Below, piece after piece: positions 1 through 6,900 of a DNA stretch of 34,115 bases (position 1 is its first letter; each line of letters begins with the position of its first letter). A program made the translations under genes and the position numbers. The stretch lies in assembly GCA_003427395.1 (NCBI GenBank), contig BFEA01000118.1:1796626-1830740 (forward strand). The letters are read 5' to 3'. The notes under the pieces are model-generated. The model had not been told where the DNA came from. It did no database searches and saw only the letters and a list, made by a program, of their open reading frames with translations. Source of the stretch: Chara braunii. Taxonomy: Eukaryota > Streptophyta > Charophyceae > Charales > Characeae.

Positions 1-250
1 GTGTGTGTGTGTGTGTGTTGTAATATTCATTATATACTCGAAAATTGCAGACTGCCAGTGTGCCATACTGTTTTGTCGGACTGTCACCGACTCATCGGGA
101 GGTTGAACCTGGACGGCCAGTCTGCCCAGGATGCATTTGACTGATGGAGAAGGACTCGCCACATCGCCCAGAGTTAGCGATCCCCCAGAATGGGATTTGA
201 CCGACAGAGAAAAGTGGTTGTGTGTGTGTGTGTGTGTAGTGTGTGTGCGT
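1..250. repeat. TG microsatellites flanking unique DNA
   Basis: TG dinucleotide runs sit at 1-18 and about 219-250. The DNA between them shows no gene that I recognise. Confidence 0.9.
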
Positions 251-307
251 GTGGGGGTTCTGGCAGTCTCACACTAGTTTTTTTTTCCTTTTAAAAAAAA
301 AAAAAAA

Positions 308-408
308 TTGGACCATTTCTTGATTTATGTGTCATCCTTGGGCAGGGGCCACCCCTGCTAGTGTTCTTTCTCTGTATCGCTCCACTTTTAACAGATGTCC
401 CGAAGGAC
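308..408 (-). pseudogene. U6 snRNA pseudogene (diverged retrocopy)
   Basis: Read on the minus strand from 408, this follows U6 spliceosomal RNA. It has the 5' stem-loop GTCCTTCGGGACATC, then a relative of the ACAGAGA box region (GCGATACAGAGAA), then GGCCCCTGCCCAAGGATGACAC and the 3' end AAATGGTCCAA. The segment that should read GATTAGCATGG is scrambled and carries a few extra bases, and the CGCATAAATC segment is shortened. An A/T homopolymer run lies next to the 3' end at 293-307. U6 is the catalytic core RNA of the spliceosome; this copy is probably dead. It is more decayed than the copy at 901-1000. Confidence 0.85.
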
Positions 409-512
409 GTTTTCCCCCTTTCTTAACCAATGCCATCTTGTTTGATTTTCATCTGATTACATCAGCACCAGAGCTTGTCAATGAACTCATCATGATCTGT
501 TTAGAATAAACA

Positions 513-523
513 GTTATCTGTCA

Positions 524-554
<31 letters not shown>

Positions 555-565
555 TTATCTGTCAT
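513..565. mobile_element. Poly(A)-only insertion between 12-bp direct repeats
   Basis: GTTATCTGTCAT occurs at 513-524 and again at 554-565. Only T, about 27 A and G lie between them. This is what an extremely truncated target-primed insertion of a poly(A) tail would leave. A third, slightly different copy of the 12-mer at 573-584 leaves local tandem duplication as an alternative. Confidence 0.55.
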
Positions 566-862
566 GTGAACGGTTGTCTGTCATCGGCCAAAAGAAACAA
601 AAGAAGTACAATTTGTACATTGTCAAACAAGGAGTGCCTTGCCGCACTAAATTAAATTTGTCTTTCGGCATTTCGGCATCGCCCCACATGCTGTCGAAAA
701 GCCTACATGTTGAAAATGATTCGACATAATTCCTCAGACCAGACTTTCGGACATCCAGCTGCTGTCGAAAATGCTCATCCCCGCCCTGCAACTTTACCCA
801 TGACCCTTTCAACAGTAGTCCGCCGAGACGTCGAGTTCTCCGACGAATGTGGGCCTGGCCTG

Positions 863-950
863 CAGCTCTGTTTTCTTTTTTTTTTCTTCTTTTTTTTTTT
901 TTAAATCGGACCATTTCTTGATTTATGCGTGTCATCCTTGCGCAGGGGCC

Positions 951-982
<32 letters not shown>

Positions 983-1012
983 ACGGATGTCCCGAAGGAC
1001 CAGCTCTGTTTT
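863..1012 (-). mobile_element. Retroposed U6 unit: target duplications, poly(A) and U6
   Basis: CAGCTCTGTTTT occurs exactly at 863-874 and at 1001-1012. Between them is a T-rich run (875-902, a poly(A) tail on the minus strand) joined to a full-length U6 sequence. A 12-bp perfect target duplication plus a 3' poly(A) tail is the signature of LINE-type target-primed insertion. Confidence 0.85.
901..1000 (-). pseudogene. U6 snRNA, full-length retrocopy
   Basis: The minus strand from 1000 gives an almost complete U6 spliceosomal RNA. It has the 5' hairpin GTCCTTCGGGACATCCG, AAATTGGAACGATACAGAGA with the ACAGAGA box that pairs with the 5' splice site, GATTAGCATGGCCCCTGCGC with the AGC triad, then AAGGATGACACGCATAAATC of the internal stem-loop, and AAATGGTCC at the 3' end. 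The 5' loop is two bases shorter than the usual GTCCCTTCGGGGAC. It carries a poly(A) tail and a 12-bp target duplication, and I see no upstream USE/TATA pair of a plant U6 promoter. I therefore call it a retroposed pseudogene despite its good sequence. Confidence 0.9.
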
Positions 1013-1177
1013 GTCTCCTTGCGTCGACAAGGAAAGCCTCGTGTCCCTTAAACCGCACTGCGCTGTGTGGGGAAAAAAAAAAGGAGGGGAGTTTTGTCGA
1101 ACAAGTGGATGTCGAAATTTTCCCTGGCAGTTGGCAAAAATCACAGAGTTTCGACATAGATGAGGCGTGGCCCTTAA

Positions 1178-2736
1178 AACATCAGCTGACCTGTGCACCA
1201 CTCAGCCACATGGCCCACATGGGCCAGCCTGGGGGTGGAGGTCCCACCACCGTAGCAAAGAGGATTGGGTTAAGCGCCTGAATATGGATGGGTTTGGACC
1301 AGAGATGCAGAAAGGCAGGTCAATGCTGATTGTCTGTACCTTTCCAGATACAAGGCCGGATTCCTATCGTCTTTGCTTGTGGGACCTCGCGGCACTGCCA
1401 GGTGATGTATGATGTATCTGAATTTCTTGCACACAGATTTCGGTAGCCTTGAGCGTTTTTATGTTTTTTTTTTAACTTTTTTTTTTTTTTTCCTGCAAAA
1501 CACCCCTGTGAAAGGACTCAGGCTTTTTAAGTTTTTATATATTTCACCGGGGGGACTGTGATCGTTCCGCCTGGAGGAAATCGTGGTTCAGCATGGCAGG
1601 GTCGTTGCCAACCTGCTGACTCCCCATCCTCACGCCAGATTGGGAAGAGAGAGAGAGAGAGAAAAAGGAGCGTTCAGCCCTGCGAGCCGCTAGAAACTCA
1701 GCATGGTCACTAAGACCTCTGTCTCCGGCGACCCCCAAGCGCCTCCTGTGTACTAGCTGTGACCGCTGACCCTGCTGGATCTGTGACTGTGACTGTTGGA
1801 TCTCCACCCCCCTACCTGGATCCATCTGTGGTCTGCACTGGATGTCGGCGTGCCCCCTCGGCTGGCTGTAGTTTTCTTCACTCCTTTTTGGCCTCCTGCC
1901 AATGTTGAAGACGAGAGGAAGGGCCGCCTGCCGGGCGGGGCTGGGAATGAGATTGGAAACCAGTTGTGAGGGGGGGGGNGGGGGGGGTAACCGGGGACGA
2001 CTTGGAGGGATAGCCGTTCCAAGTTGGTGCGTGAGTCGGTGGGAGATGGGACTGGTGGTGGCTGGGCCAGCAAGTTGGGTGGGACCATGGAGGCATGAGG
2101 GAAGGCGTATGGGTGGGACCGGAGCCACCTAGATAGGAGTCCTTGATTTAATATGAATGAATGCTTTCATTGCTTTATTAAAAAAGAAGAAAAACAAAGA
2201 AAAAAAAAAAAAGAAGGATTCCCCAGCCCAGTCGTCCTTGATTTTAGGGAACGTCGCGAGTCCTTGATTTAATGGAACCTCGTGGGTTAGGTGCGAAGCG
2301 CACGGAAAAGTATACCGAAGAAGGATACACCCGAGACTCATTCTCCGCCGAGCCCCTATCAAGGAGACTTGAAATTTCAAGGAATGCGGCATTCCAGTGC
2401 AGAGTGCATACTCCAAACTTAGTCTGGACCATGGTGGCGCGGCCTGCGCCCTATAGGCTGAAAGCCTGAAGCACAACGGTTACCTTTTCTTTTCTTTTTT
2501 CCTTTCTTGTTTTGGCTGAACCACAACTCTCTCACCCTTGCTGAAAAAGAAACTTGTCACCTACAAAAAATTGCAGACTCCGCCTACCGCACCACAATGG
2601 CTGGCAGCCTGGCAGCGGCGCCAGCCAAAAACGAATAAATGGGTAACTAGGGCACAGTCGCAAAAAAAAAAGAACAGAAAAAGGGGCACAGTCGCAAAAG
2701 CAGTTTCTAAATGCATTTCAATTTTCAAACTTCCGT
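1178..2736. other. Intergenic, no recognised gene
   Basis: A 194-codon frame is open on the minus strand at 1544-2128. It is proline/serine/arginine-rich, crosses a poly-G run with an undetermined base (1979) and overlaps other open frames, so I do not accept it as a gene. AGTCCTTGATTTAAT occurs at 2139-2153 and again at about 2259-2273, around an A-rich stretch. This could be a target duplication of a small insertion. Confidence 0.5.
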
Positions 2737-3078
2737 TTTGCAGTCCAGTGTGGTCCGAACGAGAAGTTTACAATACAGTTGAAACTCCACTTTTTTGCAG
2801 AAAAGTCGCACCGCGGAGTTTGTAACTGCAGTTCAGTCGGACAACATTTTCGGTTTTTTTTTTTTTTTTTTTTTTTTTTGTCTTGGACATGGCCGAGGCA
2901 TCTCGGCGTTGGCCTAGCAACGCGCCGAGATGCCTTGGCCACACCCGGGGGAAAGAAAGAAAAAAAAACCGAAAACGTTCCTGACTGAATTGCAGTTACA
3001 AACTCCGTGGTGCGAATTTTCTGCAAAAAAGTGGAGTTTCAACTACATTGTAAACTTCGGACCACACTGGACTGCAAA
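2737..3078. mobile_element. Foldback MITE with about 115-bp inverted arms
   Basis: The left arm 2737-2855 and the reverse complement of the right arm 2966-3078 match almost throughout. Both begin TTTGCAGTCCAGTGTGGTCC, share AGTTGAAACTCCACTTTTTT and GGAGTTTGTAACTGCA, and end near TTTTCGG. The middle holds a long T run and a separate 18-bp stem (2891-2908 with 2923-2940, around GGCATCTCGGCG). There is no coding capacity. The whole element could form one long hairpin. Confidence 0.85.
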
Positions 3079-3228
3079 TCCTGCAATGGGCCACTCACTG
3101 CGACTTTCAGATGACGTAAATAATAAAGGCCATTGATGAGATTTATCAATGCCGGCTCGACCCTCCAGCTCGACCCTGAAAAGCGGGTCGGATTAACATG
3201 TGGGGCCCACGGTCGATGTACGGGCCAA

Positions 3229-3365
3229 GTACTGGTGGTTTAAGGATCTGTCTTAACCATTAAAATGAATTTGTTGCGCTTATTCCCAGAAATACAAAGT
3301 CATTTTGAAATTTTTGAACACCTTCGTGGGTTTCATGTGACTCTTGTCCCTTAAACCACCAGTAC
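3229..3365. mobile_element. Small element with 17-bp inverted ends
   Basis: GTACTGGTGGTTTAAGG at 3229-3245 is the exact reverse complement of 3349-3365. The right arm is also the beginning of the SINE-like repeat that follows. The two may be parts of one compound element. Confidence 0.55.
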
Positions 3366-3491
3366 CTCGCCCAGCTATCAACTTCGAGCCTCCCGCCACC
3401 GGTCAGCCGAGCCTTGCCGAGCCTAGAGCTACCGGTGGCGGATTTATCTTGATTTCTATAAAACCAAAAAAAAAAAAAAAAAAAAAAAAAA
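3349..3491 (+). mobile_element. SINE-like repeat, copy 1, with poly(A) tail
   Basis: It starts TAAACCACCAGTACCTCGCC, continues CAGCTATCAACTTCGAGCC and contains an 11-bp perfect stem (3393-3403 with 3431-3441, CCGCCACCGGT). It ends in about 26 A (3466-3491). A second copy lies at 3585-3706. A tail of pure A and direct rather than inverted repetition suggest retroposition. No convincing RNA polymerase III boxes are visible. One undetermined base follows the tail at 3492. Confidence 0.6.
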
Positions 3492-3584
3492 NCGGCTCCA
3501 CCACTCAGCAAATGTGAAAACGACAAAACATTTGCAAATGCATTTCGCCACTTCCTCGGCAAGTATACATATACACGAAACATT

Positions 3585-3706
3585 TCAACCACCAGTACCT
3601 CGCCCAGCTATCAAGTTTGAGCCTCCCACTATCGGTAAGCCGAGCCTTGCCGAGTCTAGACCTACCGATAGCGGATTTATAAAAAAAAAAAAAAAAAAAA
3701 AAAAAA
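3585..3706 (+). mobile_element. SINE-like repeat, copy 2, with poly(A) tail
   Basis: This is the same unit as 3349-3491, with about 85% identity by eye over the unique part, and it ends in 26 A (3681-3706). The stem (3626-3637 with 3663-3674, around CTATCGGTA) carries two base-pair swaps relative to copy 1, so pairing is kept although the sequence has changed. Confidence 0.6.
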
Positions 3707-3751
3707 CGGTATTCTACAAAAGAAAAAGAAGGGAAGAAATAAAACGGGGGG

Positions 3752-4044
3752 TTCGAATTGGCATGAAAATTGCATCTATAGAAAAAGAACCTTTAGATAT
3801 TTGTGTTGCATTTTGTAATTGAAAGCCCGTGCTTTTTTCAATGGTTAATTCTGCTTTAAAACCAATCGGTTCTGTAACATGGGCAATAATTTGATTACTA
3901 TCAATAATCTGAATACAAGGTTCTATTTGAATATCTGATGCAGTAATTTTTTTAGGGCCTTTAACAAAGATAAATCCTTTTTGTATTTGGTCACAAACTC
4001 CTTTCAATACAATCTCTTTTAAATTTAATAGGATATCTTGAATA
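3752..4044 (-). pseudogene. rpoA: Plastid rpoA fragment (RNA polymerase alpha subunit), nuclear insertion
   Basis: The minus strand encodes about 97 codons of the plastid-encoded RNA polymerase alpha subunit. It reads IQDILLNLKEIVLKG, then FIFVKGPKKITASDI, IIDSNQIIAHVTEPI and ends KGSFSIDAIFMPIR. This is the insert domain of the alpha N-terminal region, and the assembly domain start and C-terminal domain are absent. There is no stop inside, which implies a recent transfer or little decay. The 5' edge runs straight into a CT microsatellite at 4048. A retained frame in a nuclear context fits a plastid-to-nucleus insertion. The protein would act only in the plastid polymerase core, and this fragment is not expected to function. 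Confidence 0.85.
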
Positions 4045-4045
4045 G

Positions 4046-4093
<48 letters not shown>

Positions 4094-4095
4094 CC
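4046..4095. repeat. CT microsatellite
   Basis: An almost pure CT run directly abuts the rpoA fragment. Such a tract is foreign to plastid DNA and argues for a nuclear location. Confidence 0.95.
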
Positions 4096-4124
4096 CCCGC
4101 TGCAGCTCTCGTTTGCGGAAGGGG

Positions 4125-4242
4125 AAAGAATCTTCCCGCGTTTCCGTGAAGATTCATTCCCGTTTTGAAAATTATGACTCCGTCCGCGCAGTCATAATTT
4201 GCAACGCGAATGAATCTTCCCACAAACGCGGGAAGATTTTTT
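4125..4242. repeat. Long hairpin 1 (AATCTTCCCGCG family)
   Basis: Arms 4125-4179 and 4190-4242 pair over about 50 bp with few mismatches. Both read inward through AATCTTCCCGCGTTT, GAAGATTCATTC and AATTATGACT. The loop is about 10 bases. Confidence 0.8.
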
Positions 4243-4263
4243 CCCGTTTTGTAAAGAACCAGG

Positions 4264-4266
<3 letters not shown>

Positions 4267-4326
<60 letters not shown>
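4267..4326. repeat. CT then CA microsatellite
   Basis: About 20 CT units pass into about 11 CA units, between the two hairpins. Confidence 0.95.
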
Positions 4327-4327
<1 letters not shown>

Positions 4328-4347
4328 TTCCTCCCCCCCCCCGCCGT

Positions 4348-4427
4348 GCAGTTTATATGTGCAACACGGGAATGAATCTTCCCGCAAACGCGGGGATATT
4401 CGTTCCCGTTTTGCACATATGAACTGC
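4348..4427. repeat. Long hairpin 2 (AATCTTCCCGCG family)
   Basis: Two 38-base arms (4348-4385 and 4390-4427) surround an AAAC loop with only four or five mismatches. The arms contain ACGGGAATGAATCTTCCCGC, the motif shared with hairpin 1. Confidence 0.85.
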
Positions 4428-4443
4428 GTGGTGGGCTTGAGGT

Positions 4444-4480
<37 letters not shown>

Positions 4481-4516
4481 CCGACAATTTTGACACGGCA
4501 CTCCCCGCAAGGCGCC

Positions 4517-4551
<35 letters not shown>
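4444..4551. repeat. GA tract, spacer, CT tract
   Basis: GA repeats at 4446-4478 and CT repeats at 4519-4551 are mutually complementary, with a short spacer between them. The GA tract also mirrors the CT tract left of hairpin 2, so the whole block is a larger inverted repeat. Confidence 0.9.
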
Positions 4552-4553
<2 letters not shown>

Positions 4554-4599
4554 GGTAGCCTGCTATTCATTCATTCCGCCGATTAGGCGAGGCTACGGT

Positions 4600-4717
4600 G
4601 CCTTTCTTTATTGCATACATTCCGGGAGAAGGCCATAATTTACAAGAGCACTCTATTGTTATGGTTCTAGGAGGTAGAGTCAAAGATTTGCCTGGTGTAA
4701 AATACCACTGTATTTGA
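4600..4717 (+). pseudogene. rps12: Mitochondrial rps12 fragment
   Basis: The frame reads [19 protein letters not shown], then [15 protein letters not shown] and stops at TGA (4715-4717). [10 protein letters not shown] and [13 protein letters not shown] are hallmarks of ribosomal protein S12, a decoding-centre protein of the small subunit, and the form matches the plant mitochondrial version. Only the second half of the protein is present. The normal C-terminal RGRSKYG tail is missing, and the sequence switches straight into cox2. Confidence 0.85.
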
Positions 4718-4718
4718 G

Positions 4719-4895
4719 CTTCACAGTTGGGCAGTACCTTCCTCAGGTGTCAAATGTGATGCCGTACCTGGTCGTTTAAATCAGACTAAGTCTTCCATCT
4801 TTATCAAACGAGAAGGACTTTACTATGGTCAATGTAGTGAACTTTGTGGTACCAATCATGCCTTTATGCCTATTGTAGTGGAAGCTGTCTCTTAA
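4719..4895 (+). pseudogene. cox2: Mitochondrial cox2 3' fragment
   Basis: There are 59 codons, beginning [20 protein letters not shown] and ending [20 protein letters not shown], then EAVS and TAA. This is the copper A domain of cytochrome c oxidase subunit II. The copper ligands are visible: His of LHSW, Cys and Glu/Leu-Cys of GQCSELC, His of TNH and the Met of FMP. Subunit II accepts electrons from cytochrome c. The N-terminal membrane segments and the last residues of plant COX2 are absent. It joins rps12 two bases upstream, an order that I do not expect in a real mitochondrial genome. This supports a rearranged nuclear insertion. Confidence 0.88.
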
Positions 4896-4950
4896 GCAAT
4901 GTTTTACTACAGAAAAAGCTGTCTCTTAAGCAATGTTTTACTACAGAAAA
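4882..4950 (+). repeat. 34-bp tandem duplication at the cox2 end
   Basis: AGCTGTCTCTTAAGCAATG and the 15 bases after it occur twice in a row, duplicating the cox2 stop region. Confidence 0.9.
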
Positions 4951-5029
4951 GTTTTGCCGCTCGCCCTAGCCAGCGACCACCGAGCTGTTTGGGATCCTCA
5001 GAGACTTTACGCAACGCCAAACTCATGGA

Positions 5030-5130
5030 GAGCCGTGTGCTTGAAAATCTTGCACGCACGGTTTGGAGGGAAACTTAGTCAGATTACTACCCTATCTATT
5101 GGGTCGTTGGTTCGAATCCAACCTAGGGAG
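5030..5130 (+). other. Group II intron domain V/VI end and a tRNA 3' half
   Basis: GAGCCGTGTGCTTGAAAATC, then TTGCACGCACGGTTT (5030-5064), is the domain V hairpin of a group II intron, with the AGC catalytic triad and a GAAA-type loop. It is followed by a domain VI-like stretch to about 5098. Next comes GGGTCGTTGGTTCGAATCCA, then ACC, the perfect T-arm of a tRNA. This fits the 3' end of a mitochondrial intron-containing tRNA gene. I cannot assign the amino acid because the anticodon half is missing. Confidence 0.65.
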
Positions 5131-5232
5131 TTGTTCTGTGTTCAAATATACGGTCGATCGACATTCTATTATAATCTAATTTAATAAGATTAGAGACATT
5201 GTACAAGTGCTTTGTTGCTTGCTTCTCTACTC
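5065..5232 (+). repeat. Inverted repeat, left arm (tRNA half and flank)
   Basis: The sequence from GGAGGGAAACTTAGTC to GCTTCTCTACTC returns in reverse complement at 5634-5812 with about 85-90% identity. Both arms include the tRNA T-arm and its 3' flank. Confidence 0.85.
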
Positions 5233-5402
5233 GACATGTGAAGTAGAACTCTGAAACTTCTTGCTGGAGGCAACACCCGCATTTGTACTCGAGCAGACGC
5301 TTTGTGTTTGATCGATCGCCAGAGTGGAGCCAAAGGTGCAATGGGAAGCAGAGGCCTCTCTTATTTGATATTTAAGGTCGAAGGATGATTCATATATGAG
5401 AA

Positions 5403-5639
5403 TTGACTCAAGAAGAATATTTTCTATGGAAGGCTATTGCACTGCAAGAAATATCACCTTCGGTACCTTCTGAAAAAAGTTGTTGTAGTCAAAATACAGA
5501 ATTGTTATTTCAAAGTAGTGCTCTCCTTCAACTAACAGAAATTCATAAAATAAAACATGACAAAAATAAACTAGCTATTCAACGTCGATGGTTGAATCAT
5601 CTTACACCATTGTTGCGGGCTGCTTCACAAGTAGAGTAG
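5403..5639 (+). pseudogene. Unrecognised, probably mitochondrial reading frame
   Basis: There are 78 codons without an ATG start (the first codon of the frame is TTG). It ends at a TAG inside the right inverted-repeat arm. Residues include TQEEYFLWKAIAL and IQRRWLNHLTPLLRA. The frame looks like a real protein tail: amphipathic, few rare codons, and sitting among organelle fragments. I do not recognise it with confidence. It could be the C-terminal part of a fast-evolving mitochondrial protein such as an ATP synthase or ribosomal subunit. Confidence 0.35.
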
Positions 5640-5812
5640 AGAGGCAAACAACAAAGCGTTTGTACAACGTCTCTAATCCAATCAAATCAGATTATAATAG
5701 AATATCGGTCGACCATATATTTGAACACATAACAACTTTCTAGGTTGGATTCGAACCAACGACCCAATAGATAGGGTAAGCAGTGTGTGTAATTTGACTA
5801 AGTTTCCCTCCG
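5634..5812 (-). repeat. Inverted repeat, right arm (tRNA half and flank)
   Basis: This is the reverse-complement counterpart of 5065-5232. On the minus strand it again gives TTGGGTCGTTGGTTCGAATC. Here its upstream neighbour is LSU rRNA instead of intron domain V, so one arm was moved by recombination. Confidence 0.85.
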
Positions 5813-5813
5813 A

Positions 5814-5936
5814 TCAGGTTTTCAAATTCACTCCCTTTCTTAGGGTTCTTTTCACATTTCCCTCGCAGTACTTGTAGTACACTATTGGTCACTGAGAAAT
5901 ACTTAGGCTTAGAGGGTGGTCCCCCACAGATCCGGG
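5814..5936 (-). pseudogene. rrn26: Mitochondrial LSU (26S) rRNA fragment
   Basis: On the minus strand the sequence reads GGGGGACCACCCTCTAAGCC, then TAAGTATTTCTCAGTGACC, AGTACTGCGAGGGAAATGTG, AAAAGAACCC and GGGAGTGAA. This is the conserved domain I region of bacterial-type 23S rRNA (around E. coli 450-540) in its mitochondrial form. It is about 120 bases, cut on both sides, with one small insertion near AATAGTGTACTACAAGTACT. Confidence 0.85.
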
Positions 5937-5968
5937 CTCGATTTGGTTTTAGTATAAAGGCCGAAGGC

Positions 5969-6121
5969 TTTCTGTTTTTATATATTTGGGTTCGTGCAAC
6001 ATTTCCACGATATCGTTATGATCAATTAATGAGACTTAGCTGAGAATTCTTTTTGTCTTTATCATTAGCATGGGTAGTTTTTGTATCTGGTGTTTTGGTA
6101 GCCTTTGACTGGCTACCTTAA
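5969..6121 (+). pseudogene. nad1: Mitochondrial nad1 3' fragment with an in-frame stop
   Basis: There are 51 codons from the end of NADH dehydrogenase subunit 1, a membrane subunit at the quinone channel of complex I. It reads [20 protein letters not shown], then MRLS, then a stop (TGA, 6041-6043, where the family has TGG), then SLAWVVFVSGVLVAFDWLP and TAA. The true nad1 terminus is kept. The Trp-to-stop change is a G-to-A transition. The 5' end of the same gene lies further downstream at 6352, so the gene halves are in reversed order. Confidence 0.9.
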
Positions 6122-6209
6122 CCACTGTCAGTATTTACTCTTAGGTGCCCACGTAGTGGTGGGTGCCACAAGATCTCTTCGATATCAACGTCTCCAGATA
6201 AGGACAGAA

Positions 6210-6335
6210 GCAGGTACTTTGATTCATAATTTTGAATGGAATCTAGACCAAGGTGCCAAATTCGTTCGGGTTGCAGGGACTTTTGCTTAATTGATTCAAA
6301 AACATGAGGCAACTTCATGCGTTAATAATATCTAA
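6210..6335 (+). pseudogene. rpl2: Mitochondrial rpl2 fragment with an in-frame stop
   Basis: The frame reads AGTLIHNFEWNLDQGAKFVR, then VAGTFA, then a stop (TAA, 6288-6290) where the family has CAA (Gln), then [11 protein letters not shown]. The motif IHNxE...GxGxKxVRxAGT(F/Y)AQ belongs to ribosomal protein L2, part of the peptidyl-transferase region. About 40 codons of the middle remain. The Gln-to-stop change is a C-to-T transition. The form is mitochondrial. Confidence 0.8.
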
Positions 6336-6351
6336 AAAAACAACAAACAAA

Positions 6352-6495
6352 ATGAAATTGTATATAATTGGTATTTTCGCCAAAATACTCGGAATAATAA
6401 TACCACTTTTACTAGGAGTTGTTTTTTTAGTACTAGCTGAACGTAAAGTAATGGCTTCTATGCAGCGTAGAAAAGGTTCGAATGTGGTAGGATTG
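6352..6495 (+). pseudogene. nad1: Mitochondrial nad1 5' fragment
   Basis: It starts at ATG 6352 with [20 protein letters not shown], then [20 protein letters not shown]. This is the first transmembrane helix and loop of complex I subunit ND1. Angiosperm nad1 begins differently (MYIAVPAEIL-type), whereas bryophytes and Chara have MRLYIIGILAKILG-type starts, so this segment helps place the organism. The family continues LFGLLQPLADGLKL; here the match ends after VVGL and unrelated sequence follows. Confidence 0.9.
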
Positions 6496-6540
6496 TATTC
6501 AAGTCTATATACAATACAAATACAATACATACTCCAATTG

Positions 6541-6562
6541 CTTACTATCTATAGATAGTAAG
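6541..6562. repeat. 22-bp perfect palindrome
   Basis: CTTACTATCTATAGATAGTA plus AG is its own reverse complement. It lies just beyond the end of the nad1 fragment. Confidence 0.9.
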
Positions 6563-6830
6563 CCATCGTAGTGCGATCGATATGTATCCCATCGATACGA
6601 TATATGTGGGACAACATGATATGTGGGACGAAATGTATTTGATCCATATATTAAGATCATATAATCGCTACAAATGATAAAGGTATGTATTTCATTCCCA
6701 TTCGGCAGACGTGCTTTATTTATGGATCTTTCTACGTTTCGTCTTAATGCGCCGCGGGTGCCCCTGTATGCTTTCTTTTCATTAAATTCATAATCCTGAC
6801 CGTTCAAACTTCACCATTTTTCTTCCTTCT
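6563..6830. other. Probable organelle-derived DNA, no gene recognised
   Basis: Base composition resembles the mitochondrial pieces. A short minus-strand stretch (about 6680-6790) reads RGALRRNVERSINKARLPNG and looks protein-like, but I cannot assign it. Confidence 0.3.
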
Positions 6831-6831
6831 G

Positions 6832-6857
6832 GCATATATATATATATATATATATCG

Positions 6858-6900
<43 letters not shown>

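Larger units (their letters stand above)
633..1174. mobile_element. MITE-like element with TGTCGAAA ends, interrupted by a U6 insertion
   Basis: The right end, read inward on the minus strand, is AGGGCCACGCCTCATC followed by ATGTCGAAA. It matches the termini of the element at 18142-18511 (AGGGCCTCGCCACACC, then AATGTCGAAA). The left end at 633 is a decayed version (AGTGCCTTGCCGCACTAAA). The interior carries several copies of TGTCGAAA or its reverse, as the second element does. No transposase frame is visible, so it is non-autonomous. The insertion at 863-1012 shows that it predates one U6 retroposition. Confidence 0.55.

Noticed and set aside
901-1000. Functional U6 gene
   Set aside because: Poly(A) tail and target duplication show retroposition, and no plant USE/TATA promoter lies upstream on the minus strand.
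1544-2128. 194-codon minus-strand frame, proline/serine/arginine-rich
   Set aside because: Overlapping frames are also open, composition is skewed, it crosses an undetermined base in a G run, and no domain is visible.
4038-4570. Long frames such as RERERERE and SLSLSL
   Set aside because: Translations of CT/GA microsatellites, not genes.
5030-5130. Complete mitochondrial tRNA gene
   Set aside because: Only the T-arm side is present; no anticodon stem or 5' acceptor could be found nearby.
6352-6495. Functional nuclear nad1
   Set aside because: Sequence diverges after 48 codons, and the gene's 3' end lies upstream with a stop codon.
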